Assembly: GCA_963702235.1 (NCBI GenBank)
Contig: CAVPBZ010000007.1
Coordinates: 432,291-496,290, forward strand
Direction of reading: 5' to 3'
DNA from: PALSA-505 sp963702235
GTDB taxonomy: Bacteria > Actinomycetota > Actinomycetes > Streptosporangiales > Streptosporangiaceae
DNA: 64,000 bases
Shown here: positions 53,157 to 61,575 of the stretch, piece after piece
Position numbering within the stretch: the first letter of the stretch is position 1
Layout: the number at the start of each line of letters is the position of its first letter
Notes under the pieces: generated by a model
Seen by the model: the letters and a program-made list of their open reading frames with translations, nothing else
Databases searched by the model: none
What the model was told of the DNA's origin: nothing
Program-made: the position numbers and the translations under genes

Positions 53157-53194
53157 TTAACCCGGTGTCTGGCGCTTGCCGGAGGAGAACTTCC

Positions 53195-55027
53195 GTGATC
53201 CGGTTCAGCGCCGCGCTGGTGGTCGCAGGGCTAGGGCTGCTCCTCGTCGGCGCGATCACCAGCGAGCTGCCCCTGATCTACGCCGCTATCGCCGTGAGCG
53301 TGTGCGCAGCGCTCGTGCTTGCGGCGGGCGTGATCGCGGGCCGTAACGAGATCTTCGGCCGGGGCGCGACGGCCGGAGCAGATGAACGAACAGCTGATCA
53401 CGGCGCTATCCCCGGTCCAGGAACCGCCGCGATCCCCGAGGAAGTTGTGAGCGCGGGTCCCCAGCCGCTGGCCGGCCGGGGACCCGCTGCCGCGTACCCG
53501 GGACCTGGGCAGGCAGCCGGCGCGGTGCCCGCGGAAGCGGGGGGTGTTCCCGGGAACAGCCAGCTGACGGCGGCCGGGGTATCACCCGCCGCGGATCCGG
53601 CAGGCCCGAGTCTGTCCGGGCTGGGCTGGCCGCCGGGCAGGTCACCGTCTGACGAGCTGTGGGCACGGGTGGACGCCGAACTCGCCGCCGCTGGCGCGTC
53701 GGTCCGCGCACCCAAGCTAACGAAGCCGGCCGCCGACGAAATCTGGGACCGCGTCGAGCAGGAGCTCACCAGCCCGGCTGACGTGAACTCCAGGCTCATC
53801 ACCCCGGGCGCCGGGCCGCCCGCGCCCGTCCCACGGACACCGGCAGCCGGACCGCCCGCGCCCGTCCCGCGGACACCGGCCGCCGGGCCACCCGCGCCCG
53901 CCGCATGGGCGCCCGCCGCCGAGCCGTCGCGCCCCGAGCGGACCGAGCCCGCGGCACGGACCGAGCCGCCGCGCCCCGAGCGGACCAAGCCGCCGCGCAC
54001 CGGAGAGGCGGAGCGGACCGAGCCGCCGCCCACCGCAGAGACCGAGCCCGCGGAGCGGACCGAGCCGCCGCGCACCGGAGAGGCGGAGCGGACCGAGCCG
54101 CCGGCCACCGCAGAGACCGAGCCCGCGGAGCGGACCGAGCCGCCGCGCACCGGAGAGGCGGAGCGGACCGAGCCGCCGGCCACCGCAGAGACCGAGCCCG
54201 CGGAGCGGAGCGAGGCGGCGAAGCCGGCCGGCTGGAGCGCGCCCGCCGAGAGCCCCGCGCCGACGGCGGTCGGCGACAGCGGCAGCGCGGGCGTCATCGC
54301 GCCGACGAGCAGGCGCCCGGACCCGGACTTGGACCCGGCGCCGGACTTGGACCTGGACCTGGACCTGGACCTGGACATGTCCGCCGACAGTGACACGCTG
54401 ACCGAGCCGGACAACCCGGCTGACCCGGACACGCCGCCCGATAGCGATACCCGGTTTGCGCCGGAGTCTACGACCGGCCAGGCAGCCCGGGACATCTCAG
54501 CAGACCGGGACTTCCGGACGGACCGGGACCTCCGGACCGACCGGGACTTCCGGACAGACCGGGGCCTGCGGACGGACCGGGACCTCCGGACGGAGCCGGA
54601 CACAGCGGGCCAGGGCACCCCGGCGGACCAGACCACGCACGCATTGCCGGATGCGGAGGCGGACTCAGACGCTGACCAGCCTGACCCGGACCAGCCTCAC
54701 CCTCACCAGCCAGACGCAGGTCACTCGGACGCAGGCCAGCCAGACGCAGGTCACTCAGATGCAGGCCATCGGGACGCAGCGCAGGCAGCCGCGGCGGGTC
54801 CCGATGACGGACCCGGGACGGCCGCGCCGAGCCCCGGGGAAGAGCCCATGATCGTGGTCTCGGGCATGCCGCGCTACCACCGCCCCGACTGCCGTCTCAT
54901 CCGGTTCCTCAAGAGCAAAGACATCCAGTCGGTGACCCGCGAGCAGGCCGAGGCGTCAGGCTGCGTGCCCTGCGGCGACTGCCAGCCGGAGCCCTCCGTG
55001 GCCGGAGCCGGATCACCCCGCGGCTGA
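53195..55027 (+). CDS. membrane-anchored, repeat-rich protein with C-terminal cysteine domain (unknown)
   Basis: 610 aa. Two N-terminal helices (VIRFSAALVVAGLGLLLVGA and YAAIAVSVCAALVLAAGVIA) are followed by about 480 residues of acidic, Pro/Thr/Asp-rich sequence predicted disordered. This includes three 25-residue repeats of the ERTEPPRTGEA type (75-bp DNA period: 54001, 54076, 54151), a DLDLDLDLDLD run, DRDFRTDRDLRTDRD and QPDAGHSDAG units. The end is compact: MPRYHRPDCRLIRFLKSKDI and SGCVPCGDCQPE, i.e. His/Cys...CxxC, a small zinc-type pattern like that seen in Ada-type metal-binding domains. GTG at 53195 with GGAGGAG 7 bases upstream, 38 bases after divIVA. Confidence 0.8.
   Translation: MIRFSAALVVAGLGLLLVGAITSELPLIYAAIAVSVCAALVLAAGVIAGRNEIFGRGATAGADERTADHGAIPGPGTAAIPEEVVSAGPQPLAGRGPAAAYPGPGQAAGAVPAEAGGVPGNSQLTAAGVSPAADPAGPSLSGLGWPPGRSPSDELWARVDAELAAAGASVRAPKLTKPAADEIWDRVEQELTSPADVNSRLITPGAGPPAPVPRTPAAGPPAPVPRTPAAGPPAPAAWAPAAEPSRPERTEPAARTEPPRPERTKPPRTGEAERTEPPPTAETEPAERTEPPRTGEAERTEPPATAETEPAERTEPPRTGEAERTEPPATAETEPAERSEAAKPAGWSAPAESPAPTAVGDSGSAGVIAPTSRRPDPDLDPAPDLDLDLDLDLDMSADSDTLTEPDNPADPDTPPDSDTRFAPESTTGQAARDISADRDFRTDRDLRTDRDFRTDRGLRTDRDLRTEPDTAGQGTPADQTTHALPDAEADSDADQPDPDQPHPHQPDAGHSDAGQPDAGHSDAGHRDAAQAAAAGPDDGPGTAAPSPGEEPMIVVSGMPRYHRPDCRLIRFLKSKDIQSVTREQAEASGCVPCGDCQPEPSVAGAGSPRG
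53988..54210 (+). repeat. 75-bp coding tandem repeat
   Basis: CGGAGAGGCGGAGCGGACCG recurs at 54001, 54076 and 54151, with almost no divergence between the last two units. Confidence 0.92.
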
Positions 55028-55124
55028 CGCGCGCCGCACTCCTCCCCGACCGGAGCCGGACCAGCTAACGCCGCGAATGCAAACGTTCGCCCTGGCCAGT
55101 CACCTGTTGCCCATCATGATCGAC

Positions 55125-55160
55125 GCCTAGTTTTCCCCCACCGGTGGGGGAAAAGAAGGC
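55125..55160. repeat. palindromic element B, copy 2
   Basis: The 24-bp perfect core (55131-55154) reads TTTTCCCCCACC followed by its complement; the outer six bases on the right have drifted (GAAGGC against CTAGGC in copy 1). It lies in the 275-base gap between the convergent unknown gene and ileS. Flanks match copy 1 at 2337-2372. Confidence 0.85.
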
Positions 55161-55302
55161 ATCCATCCCGGCGGTGTGACCGAGCCGACGGGCAAACCTA
55201 ACGTGCTGCGGCACCAGGGCTCACGTCCTTCGCAGTCCGCCCGGCCGGAGCCGGATCAGCCAGCGACTGCCGCGCGCTGCAGTCCTCCCGGCCGGAGCCG
55301 GA

Positions 55303-58300
55303 TCAGCCAGCGGCTGACGCCCGCCGCAGCCAGAACGTCAGCCCCAGCTCCGGGTCGGAATGCTCCCGCAGCGCCCCGCCGCCAGTCCCGCCCGTCCCGG
55401 CCGCTCCGCCGCCCGTCCCGGCCGCTCCGCCGCCAGTCCCGGCCGCTCCGCCGCCCGTCCCGGCCGCCCCGGCCGCCCCGCCGCCCGCGCCGCCGCCCGT
55501 CCCGGCCGCTCCGCCGCCCGTCCCGGCCGCCCCGGCCGCTCCGCCCGTCCCGGCCGCTCCGCCCGTCCCGGCCGCTCCGCCCGCTCCAGCCGCCGCGCCG
55601 TCCGGACGACCCCGGACGTAGTCCACCGCCAGCACCTCGCCGGCGATCATCTCGCCGTGCTCGGTCAGCGCGGTGGCCAGCTCGGCATCATCGGTCTCCC
55701 ACCACAGCGAGATCCGGTCGCTGACGTCCAGCCCCGCGTTCTTGCGCTCGTCCTGGACCAGCCGGACCACCTCGCGGGCCAGTCCCTCCCGGCGCAGCTC
55801 CGGCGTGATCGTCACCTCGAGCGCCACCGTCTCCCCGGCGTCGGTCGCGACCGCCCAGCCTGACCGCGGCGTCTGCGTGATGATCACGTCGTCCAGCTGC
55901 AACTCGACCGTCTCGCCATTCGCGATGACCGGAGCCGTTCCGGCCGAATTCATTTCCCCGGCCAGCCACCCGGCGTCAGCCGTGTTGATCGCCGCCGCCA
56001 CCGCGGGGGTGAACTTGCCGAAGCGCCGCCCGAGCGAGCGGAAGTTCGGCTTCACCGTGTGATCAACAAGATCATCGCCCTGGCCGGCCAGGGTGTCGAC
56101 CGCCCGCACGTTCAGCTCTTCGGCGACCAGGGCGACCAGCTCGGCGGGCAGCGCGGCGAAGCCGGGCGCGCTGACCAGGGCCCGGGCCAGCGGCTGGCGG
56201 GTCCGCACCGCTGCCGCCGACCGCGCCGAGCGGCCCAGCTCAACCAGCCGGCGCGCCAGCGCCATGTCCGCCGACAGCTGCCGGTCCACCAAAGACCCGT
56301 CCGCGTCCGGCCAGCTGGTCAGGTGCACCGAGTCCGGCTCCCCGGGCCCGCTCAGCACGCCCCAGACGTAGTCGGTGAGGAACGGCGTGAACGGCGCCAT
56401 CAGCCGGCTGAGCACCTGCAGGCACTCATGCAGCGTCGCGAACGCGGCCGCGCCCTCGGGCGTGCCCGGTCCCTCCCAGAACCGCCGCCGCGACCGCCGC
56501 ACGTACCAGTTGGACAGGTCGTCGATGAACGCAGCGAGCCTGCGGCCCGCGTCGGAGGTGTCGAATGCCTCAAGCCCGGCGGTCACGCCCGCGGTCAGCG
56601 CGTGCAGCTCGCTCAGGATCCACCGGTCGAGCAGCGGCCTGGCGGGCGGCGGCGGGGCGGTGGCCTGCCAGTCGGCACCGCCCTGGGCCGCGGTCGCGTT
56701 CGCGTAGAGCACGAAGAACGACACGGTGTTCCAGTAGGTGAGCAGCACCTTCCTGACGATCTCGTCGAGGATGCCGTGGCCGAGCCTGCGCGCCGACCAG
56801 GGTGACCCGGCCGAGGTGAAGAACCAGCGCAGCGCGTCGGCGCCGTGCGAGTCCATCAGCGGGATCGGCTCGATCACGTTGCCCAGGTGCTTGCTCATCT
56901 TGACGCCGTGCTCGTCCAGGATCAGGCCGAGGCAGACCACGTTCTCGTAGGCGGACCGGCCGAAGACGAGCGTGCCGACCGCCATCAGCGAGTAGAACCA
57001 GCCCCTGGTCTGGTCGATCGCCTCGCAGATGAACTGCGCCGGGTAGGACCGCTCGAACTCCTCGGAGTTGCGCCACGGCGCGCCGTGCTGCGCGAACGGC
57101 ATCGAGCCCGAGTCGTACCAGGCGTCGATCACGTCGGGCACCCGGCGCGCAAGCTGGCCGCACTGCGGGCAGCCGAACGTCACCTCGTCCACCTGCGGCC
57201 GGTGCGGGTTCAGCGCGGACAGATCGCGGCCGGCCAGCTCGGACAGCTCGGCCAGCGACCCGGCGCAGGTGACGTGATTGTCGGCGCAGGTCCACAGCGG
57301 CAGCGGCGTGCCCCAGTACCGGGTCCGGGACAGCGCCCAGTCCACGTTGTTGCGCAGCCACTCGCCGTACCGGCCGTGCTTGATCGTGGGCGGCTGCCAG
57401 TTGGTCCGCTCATTCTCCGCGAGCAACTGGTCCTTGACCTGCGTCGTCCGGATGTACCAGGACGGCAGGGCGTAGTAGAGCAGCGGCGTGCCGCAGCGCC
57501 AGCAGTGCGGGTAGCTGTGCTCGTAGATCTCGGTGCGGAACAGGATGCCGCGCTCGGCCAGGTCAGCCACCAGCACCGCGTCCGCGTCCTTGAAGAACAT
57601 CCCGCCGACCAGCGGCACCGACTCGTCGAACCGGCCGTCCGGCCTGATCGGGTTGACCACGGGCAGTCCGTGCGCGCGCCCCGTCTCCATGTCATCGGCG
57701 CCGAACGCGGGCGCCATGTGCACCAGTCCGGTCCCGTCTTCGGTGGTCACGAAATCCGCGGTGACCACGATGTGCGCGTTAGGGACGTCGATGAGCCCGA
57801 ACGGCTGCCGATAGGTAGCACCTGCCAGGGCTGAGCCGGCGAATCGGGCCAGGACCTCCCAGCCGTCGCCGAGCACCCGGGGCATCAGCTCCTCGGCGAC
57901 GACCACCCGCTCGCCGTCGCCGGCGTTGCGGGCGAGCACGTACGTCTCGTCCGGGTGCACGGCCACCGCGGTGTTGGACACCAGCGTCCACGGCGTCGTC
58001 GTCCACACCAGCAGGTTCGCCCCGGCCAGCTCGGCTGGCGCGCCGCCGGGCAGGGTCACCAGCGGGAACCTGACCGTCACCGACGGGTCGGCTACCGTCC
58101 GGTAGACGTCGGGCTGGCCGAGCTCGTGGTCGGACAGCGGCGTGCCGCAGCGCGGGCAGTACGGGCTGATCCGGTAGTCCTGGACCAGCAGGCCCCGGTC
58201 GAAGATCTCCTTGAGCGACCACCAGACCGACTCGACGTAGCTGGCGTCCATCGTCCGGTAGGCCCTGGACATGTCGATCCAGTAGCCCATCCGCTCGGTC

Positions 58301-58764
58301 ATTTCCTCGAACGAGTCCACGTGCCGCTGCACCGACTCGCGGCAACGCTCGTTGAACTCGGCGATCCCGTACGCCTCGATGTCCTTCTTGCCGGAGATGC
58401 CGAGTTCCTTCTCCACGGCGACCTCGACCGGCAGCCCGTGGCAGTCCCAGCCGGCCCGGCGCGGGACGTGGAATCCCTGCATGGTCTTGAACCGGGGGAA
58501 GGCGTCCTTGAACACCCGGGCCTCGACGTGGTGCACGCCCGGGATGCCGTTCGCGGTCGGCGGCCCCTCGTAGAACGTCCACAGCGGGCCGCCGGCGGTC
58601 TGCTCGAGCGAGCGCTCGAAGACCTTGCCGTCGCGCCAGCGGGCCAGCATCTCGTGCTCGAGCGCGGGCAGGTCCGGCCGGCCGGGCAGCGCGGGGAACA
58701 GCCGTCCGCCGCGGCCGGGCGTGTCCGCCCGCCCGCCGGGCGCGGTGTCATCGGGGTGGGACAT
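55303..58764 (-). CDS. ileS: isoleucyl-tRNA synthetase (eukaryote-like type)
   Basis: 1153 aa. Class I synthetase: GPPTANGIPGVHHVEARVFK (HIGH region) and EHGVKMSKHLGNVIEP (KMSKH). HHVEAR and KMSKH mark the second IleRS clade, which tends to resist mupirocin. Editing (CP1) and anticodon domains are present. Near the C-terminus, 70-odd residues of Gly/Ala/Thr repeat (GTGGGAAGTGGGAAG; DNA 55370-55600, 15-18 bp units) separate VLAVDYVRGRPDG from the terminal HSDPELGLTFWLRRA. ATG at 58764 follows the T-box leader. Confidence 0.95.
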   Translation of the reverse strand: MSHPDDTAPGGRADTPGRGGRLFPALPGRPDLPALEHEMLARWRDGKVFERSLEQTAGGPLWTFYEGPPTANGIPGVHHVEARVFKDAFPRFKTMQGFHVPRRAGWDCHGLPVEVAVEKELGISGKKDIEAYGIAEFNERCRESVQRHVDSFEEMTERMGYWIDMSRAYRTMDASYVESVWWSLKEIFDRGLLVQDYRISPYCPRCGTPLSDHELGQPDVYRTVADPSVTVRFPLVTLPGGAPAELAGANLLVWTTTPWTLVSNTAVAVHPDETYVLARNAGDGERVVVAEELMPRVLGDGWEVLARFAGSALAGATYRQPFGLIDVPNAHIVVTADFVTTEDGTGLVHMAPAFGADDMETGRAHGLPVVNPIRPDGRFDESVPLVGGMFFKDADAVLVADLAERGILFRTEIYEHSYPHCWRCGTPLLYYALPSWYIRTTQVKDQLLAENERTNWQPPTIKHGRYGEWLRNNVDWALSRTRYWGTPLPLWTCADNHVTCAGSLAELSELAGRDLSALNPHRPQVDEVTFGCPQCGQLARRVPDVIDAWYDSGSMPFAQHGAPWRNSEEFERSYPAQFICEAIDQTRGWFYSLMAVGTLVFGRSAYENVVCLGLILDEHGVKMSKHLGNVIEPIPLMDSHGADALRWFFTSAGSPWSARRLGHGILDEIVRKVLLTYWNTVSFFVLYANATAAQGGADWQATAPPPPARPLLDRWILSELHALTAGVTAGLEAFDTSDAGRRLAAFIDDLSNWYVRRSRRRFWEGPGTPEGAAAFATLHECLQVLSRLMAPFTPFLTDYVWGVLSGPGEPDSVHLTSWPDADGSLVDRQLSADMALARRLVELGRSARSAAAVRTRQPLARALVSAPGFAALPAELVALVAEELNVRAVDTLAGQGDDLVDHTVKPNFRSLGRRFGKFTPAVAAAINTADAGWLAGEMNSAGTAPVIANGETVELQLDDVIITQTPRSGWAVATDAGETVALEVTITPELRREGLAREVVRLVQDERKNAGLDVSDRISLWWETDDAELATALTEHGEMIAGEVLAVDYVRGRPDGAAAGAGGAAGTGGAAGTGGAAGAAGTGGGAAGTGGGAGGGAAGAAGTGGGAAGTGGGAAGTGGGAAGTGGTGGGALREHSDPELGLTFWLRRASAAG
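55370..55600 (-). repeat. 15/18-bp coding repeat in the IleRS tail
   Basis: A run of units such as CCGCCCGTCCCGGCCGCT on the plus strand, encoding GAAGTGG-type segments. Unit lengths of 15 and 18 keep the frame. Confidence 0.85.
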
Positions 58765-59060
58765 GATCCGGGTGGCCTTCCACGAGTTGCCTGCGTGAAG
58801 GGACGAGGCGAGCCTGCGGCCGCCCCGCGGTACCACCCTCCTTGGCCGTGTACCCGGCCCGCCAGTCCGGCGAGCGGCCACCCGGCCCTCTTCCTTTCTC
58901 CTGCTGCCGGTTCTACTGGGCACCGTGCTGGCTAGCACCGTGCTGGCTAGCACCGTGGCTAGCTAGCACCGTGCTGGCTAGCACTGCGGCGCGGTCCCGC
59001 TGAGCGGGTGCCGGCCGGCCGTTCTTCCGGCGGCTCCGGGGTGATCTGGTCGCTGGGCCT
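58765..59060 (-). promoter_or_regulatory. ileS T-box riboswitch (translational type)
   Basis: The minus strand reads AGGGTGGTACCGCGG at 58839-58825, an exact T-box consensus. Upstream, at 59046, GATCACCCCGGAGCC holds an ATC isoleucine specifier (59045-59043) in the short Stem I seen in actinobacterial ileS leaders; AGTAGAACCGGC near 58918 opens the next stem. There is no terminator, and the ribosome site lies just after the T-box, so uncharged tRNA-Ile should control translation initiation. The leader is lengthened by a tandem repeat at 58921-58985. The remainder of the 58765-59286 gap should hold the divergent promoters. Confidence 0.85.
58921..58985. repeat. 15-bp tandem repeat inside the ileS leader
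   Basis: Four copies, three identical and one of 16 bp, of GCACCGTGCTGGCTA plus a partial fifth. Each unit can pair with its neighbour (GTGCTGGCTAGCAC is nearly self-complementary), so the insert may form alternative hairpins between Stem I and the T-box. Confidence 0.88.
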
Positions 59061-59286
59061 GCCCCCGGGCTCGCACCCTCCCCAGGTCGCTCCTGGCCGC
59101 GGTCAGCGGCAGCTGTCCCCATCTGTGCCGTGCAGACTGCCACGATAGCCGATCGCCGGCGGGGCACCGAACCGTTTGCCCGGCGCGGCCGGCGGCCGTG
59201 GTTTGGCAAAGCGTGGCATCCCGACTTATCCTCCGGTGACTGCGCAGTTTCAAGATCATCAGATTTAGCGCCCACGGAGGTCTGAG

Positions 59287-59706
59287 ATGGCCGTACCCAC
59301 CCGTTCCGGCGCAGCCGCTCTTCCGGTCAGGTCCGGCGAGGAGCGCTGGACCGAGTCCGAGCTCGACGAGGTCCGGCAGGAACTCGAAACCGAGATCACC
59401 GAGCTGCGCGCGGAGATCTCCAAGGCCGAGTCCGAGATCGCCGAGCGGATGAGCGACGCGGTCGCTGACGCCGGGGACGACCAGGCTGACGCCGGGGCGA
59501 AGACGTTCGAGCGAGAGCACGAACTCGCCCTCACCCACAACGCCAAGGAGCTTCTCGCCCAGAACGGACGGGCCCTGGGCAAGATGGCCGACGGCAGCTA
59601 CGGCGTATGCGAGTCCTGCGGGGAGGCCATCGGCAAGGCACGGCTGCAGGCCTTTCCCCGCGCCACCCTCTGCGTCGTGTGCAAGCAGCGCGAAGAGCGC
59701 CGCTGA
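59287..59706 (+). CDS. TraR/DksA-family zinc finger protein
   Basis: 139 aa. A long coiled coil (ELDEVRQELETEITELRAEI, about residues 22-95) ends in a C4 zinc finger: YGVCESCGEAIGKARLQAFP and CVVCKQ. This is the DksA/TraR layout; such proteins bind RNA polymerase. Many actinobacterial members lie between ileS and lspA, as here. ATG at 59287 with GGAGG upstream. Confidence 0.92.
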   Translation: MAVPTRSGAAALPVRSGEERWTESELDEVRQELETEITELRAEISKAESEIAERMSDAVADAGDDQADAGAKTFEREHELALTHNAKELLAQNGRALGKMADGSYGVCESCGEAIGKARLQAFPRATLCVVCKQREERR

Positions 59707-59713
59707 CCTGCTG

Positions 59714-60370
59714 ATGACGGACACGGGCGCGCGGGGGGACGGCACGGAACCGGAACGGGACGCCGGTCACGGCGATCCCGGTTCCGCCGCGCCGCGGTCC
59801 AGCCGCGTCCCGGTAGCCGTCCTGATCGCGGTCGCGGTGTTCGTCCTGGCCGCCGACGTGATCTCCAAGGTGGTGGTCGTCGCTCAGCTGTCCGGCCATC
59901 CGCCCATCCGGCTGCTGGGCGGGCTGCTCACGCTCCGGCTGATCCGCAACAGCGGGGCGGCGTTCAGCATCGGCACCTCGCTGACCGTGGTCTTCACCGC
60001 CATCGCGGTCGGCGTGATCGTGTTCATCCTGCGCACCGCGCGGCGGCTGCGCAGCCTGCCCTGGGCGATCACGCTCGGCCTGCTCCTCGGCGGCGCCATG
60101 GGCAACCTCGCGGACCGGCTGTTCCGCGCGCCCGGGCCGATGCGCGGCGACGTGGTGGACTGGATCGAGCTGCCGCACTGGCCGGTGTTCAACCTCGCCG
60201 ACTCCGCGATCGTCTGCGGCGGTGTGCTGGCGGTCCTGCTGGCCCTCCGCGGGCTGCGGATGGACGGCACGGTGGACGCCGGCGCCAGGCCGGACCCGCC
60301 CGCGGCACCCGACCCCGCCGGGCAAGCTGGCCAGGCTGGTCAGGCTAGGCGTCAGCACCCGGCAGAGTAA
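59714..60370 (+). CDS. lspA: lipoprotein signal peptidase II
   Basis: 218 aa. Four helices (VPVAVLIAVAVFVLAADVIS, etc.); catalytic Asp residues in GNLADRLFRAPGPMRGDVVDW and WPVFNLADSAIV; LRLIRNSGAAFSIG is a family block. It cleaves prolipoproteins, for example the DUF4232 lipoprotein in this window. A Pro/Ala/Gln-rich tail follows. ATG at 59714, eight bases after the zinc-finger gene. Confidence 0.95.
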   Translation: MTDTGARGDGTEPERDAGHGDPGSAAPRSSRVPVAVLIAVAVFVLAADVISKVVVVAQLSGHPPIRLLGGLLTLRLIRNSGAAFSIGTSLTVVFTAIAVGVIVFILRTARRLRSLPWAITLGLLLGGAMGNLADRLFRAPGPMRGDVVDWIELPHWPVFNLADSAIVCGGVLAVLLALRGLRMDGTVDAGARPDPPAAPDPAGQAGQAGQARRQHPAE

Positions 60371-60373
60371 GCA

Positions 60374-60530
60374 GCTGCCAGGGTGACAGCAGCCCGGGAT
60401 CATTGTCCTGTGCCGGTCTGCTCGCGGCACCCGGCAGAGCAAGCGCTGCCAGGGTGACAGCAGCCCGGGATCATTGTCCTGTGCCGGTCTGCTCGCGGCA
60501 CCCGGCAGACTAGGCAGGGTGACAGCAGCC
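60374..60530 (+). repeat. 71-bp tandem duplication at the lspA-rluD junction
   Basis: GCTGCCAGGGTGACAGCAGC starts at 60374 and 60445 (period 71). The motif AGGGTGACAGCAGCCC recurs a third time at 60516, 65 bases on, where its GTG (60519) is the rluD start codon. The junction thus carries two upstream copies of the rluD start region. Confidence 0.9.
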
Positions 60531-61467
60531 CAGGATCAGCGCCGTGTGCCCGTCCCCGAGGGCCTGGACGGGGAGCGCCTGGACGCTGCGCTGGCCCGGA
60601 TGTTCGGGCTGTCCCGGGCGAAGGCCGCCGACCTGGTGGCCGACGGGCTCGTGCTCGTCGGCGGCCAGCCCGCCGCTAAGTCGCACCGGGTCGAGGCGGG
60701 TACCTGGCTGGACGTGACGCTGCCGTCGCCGCAGGCCGCCGCGCCGGGCGGCCCCGGGCAGGTCGCGCGCGTTCCCGGCCTCGAGGTGGTCTACGAGGAC
60801 GCCGACATCGTGGTCGTGGACAAGCCGGTCGGGGTGGCCGCCCACCCCACCCCGGGCTGGACCGGCCCGACCGTCCTCGGCGGCCTGCTCGCCACCGGGC
60901 ACATGCTGGCCACCAGCGGCGCCGCCGAACGCCAGGGCATCGTGCACCGGCTGGACGCGCACACCACCGGGCTGATGGTCGTGGCGAAGAGCGAGCGGGC
61001 CTACAGCGCGCTGAAGCGCGCGTTCCGGGAGCGCGAGGTGGACAAGCGCTATCACGCGCTGGTGCAAGGCCACCCCGACCCGCTGCGCGGCACGGTGGAC
61101 GCGCCGATCGGACGGCATCCGTCCGGTGACGGCAGGTTCGCCGTGACCGCCGACGGCAGGCCGAGCGTCACGCACTACGACACGATCGAGGCCTTCCGCG
61201 GTGCCAGCCTCGTCGGGATCGGCCTGGAGACCGGCCGGACGCACCAGAATCCGGGTGCACATGGCGGCGATCAGGCACCCGTGCGCGGGCGATCTTCTCT
61301 ACGGCGCCGATCCGGTGCTGGCGGGTCAGCTGGGCCTGACCAGGCAGTGGCTGCACGCGGTGAGCCTGGCCTTCGAGCACCCATCCGGCGACGGCCGGGC
61401 TGAGTTCCGCAGTGAGTACCCGGCCGACCTCGAGCACGCGCTCGACGTGCTGCGCGGGCAGGAATAG
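60519..61467 (+). pseudogene. RluD-like 23S rRNA pseudouridine synthase, broken by one extra base
   Basis: Would be 315 aa if repaired. N-terminal S4-like domain (LDGERLDAALARMFGLSRAK), then catalytic Asp in GIVHRLDAHTTGLMVVAKSE, VVDKPVGVAAHPTPGW and DKRYHALVQGHPDP. At 61245-61252 CAGAATCC replaces CAGATCC, so LETGRTHQ is followed by nonsense to 61403; in the other frame IRVHMAAIRHPCAGDLLYGA and WLHAVSLAFEHPSGD complete the enzyme to 61467. The loss removes the last conserved block. No other damage, so it may be a sequencing error. Confidence 0.88.
61245..61252 (+). other. frameshift site in the rluD-like gene
   Basis: The plus strand reads CAGAATCC where an intact gene needs CAGATCC; the extra A shifts the frame inside GRTHQIRVH. 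Confidence 0.8.
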
Positions 61468-61575
61468 CGCCGCCGATTCTGCCCGGGCGCTGAGTCCCCG
61501 GCGCGCGCACCCGACGTCCCCGCGCGGCCGGACCGGACGAGCACGAGGCGGCTGGTCCGGCCGCGGGGCCGGTGG

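Noticed and set aside
58921..58985. CRISPR-like array
   Set aside because: Repeats of 15 bp without spacers; a simple tandem repeat within the T-box leader.
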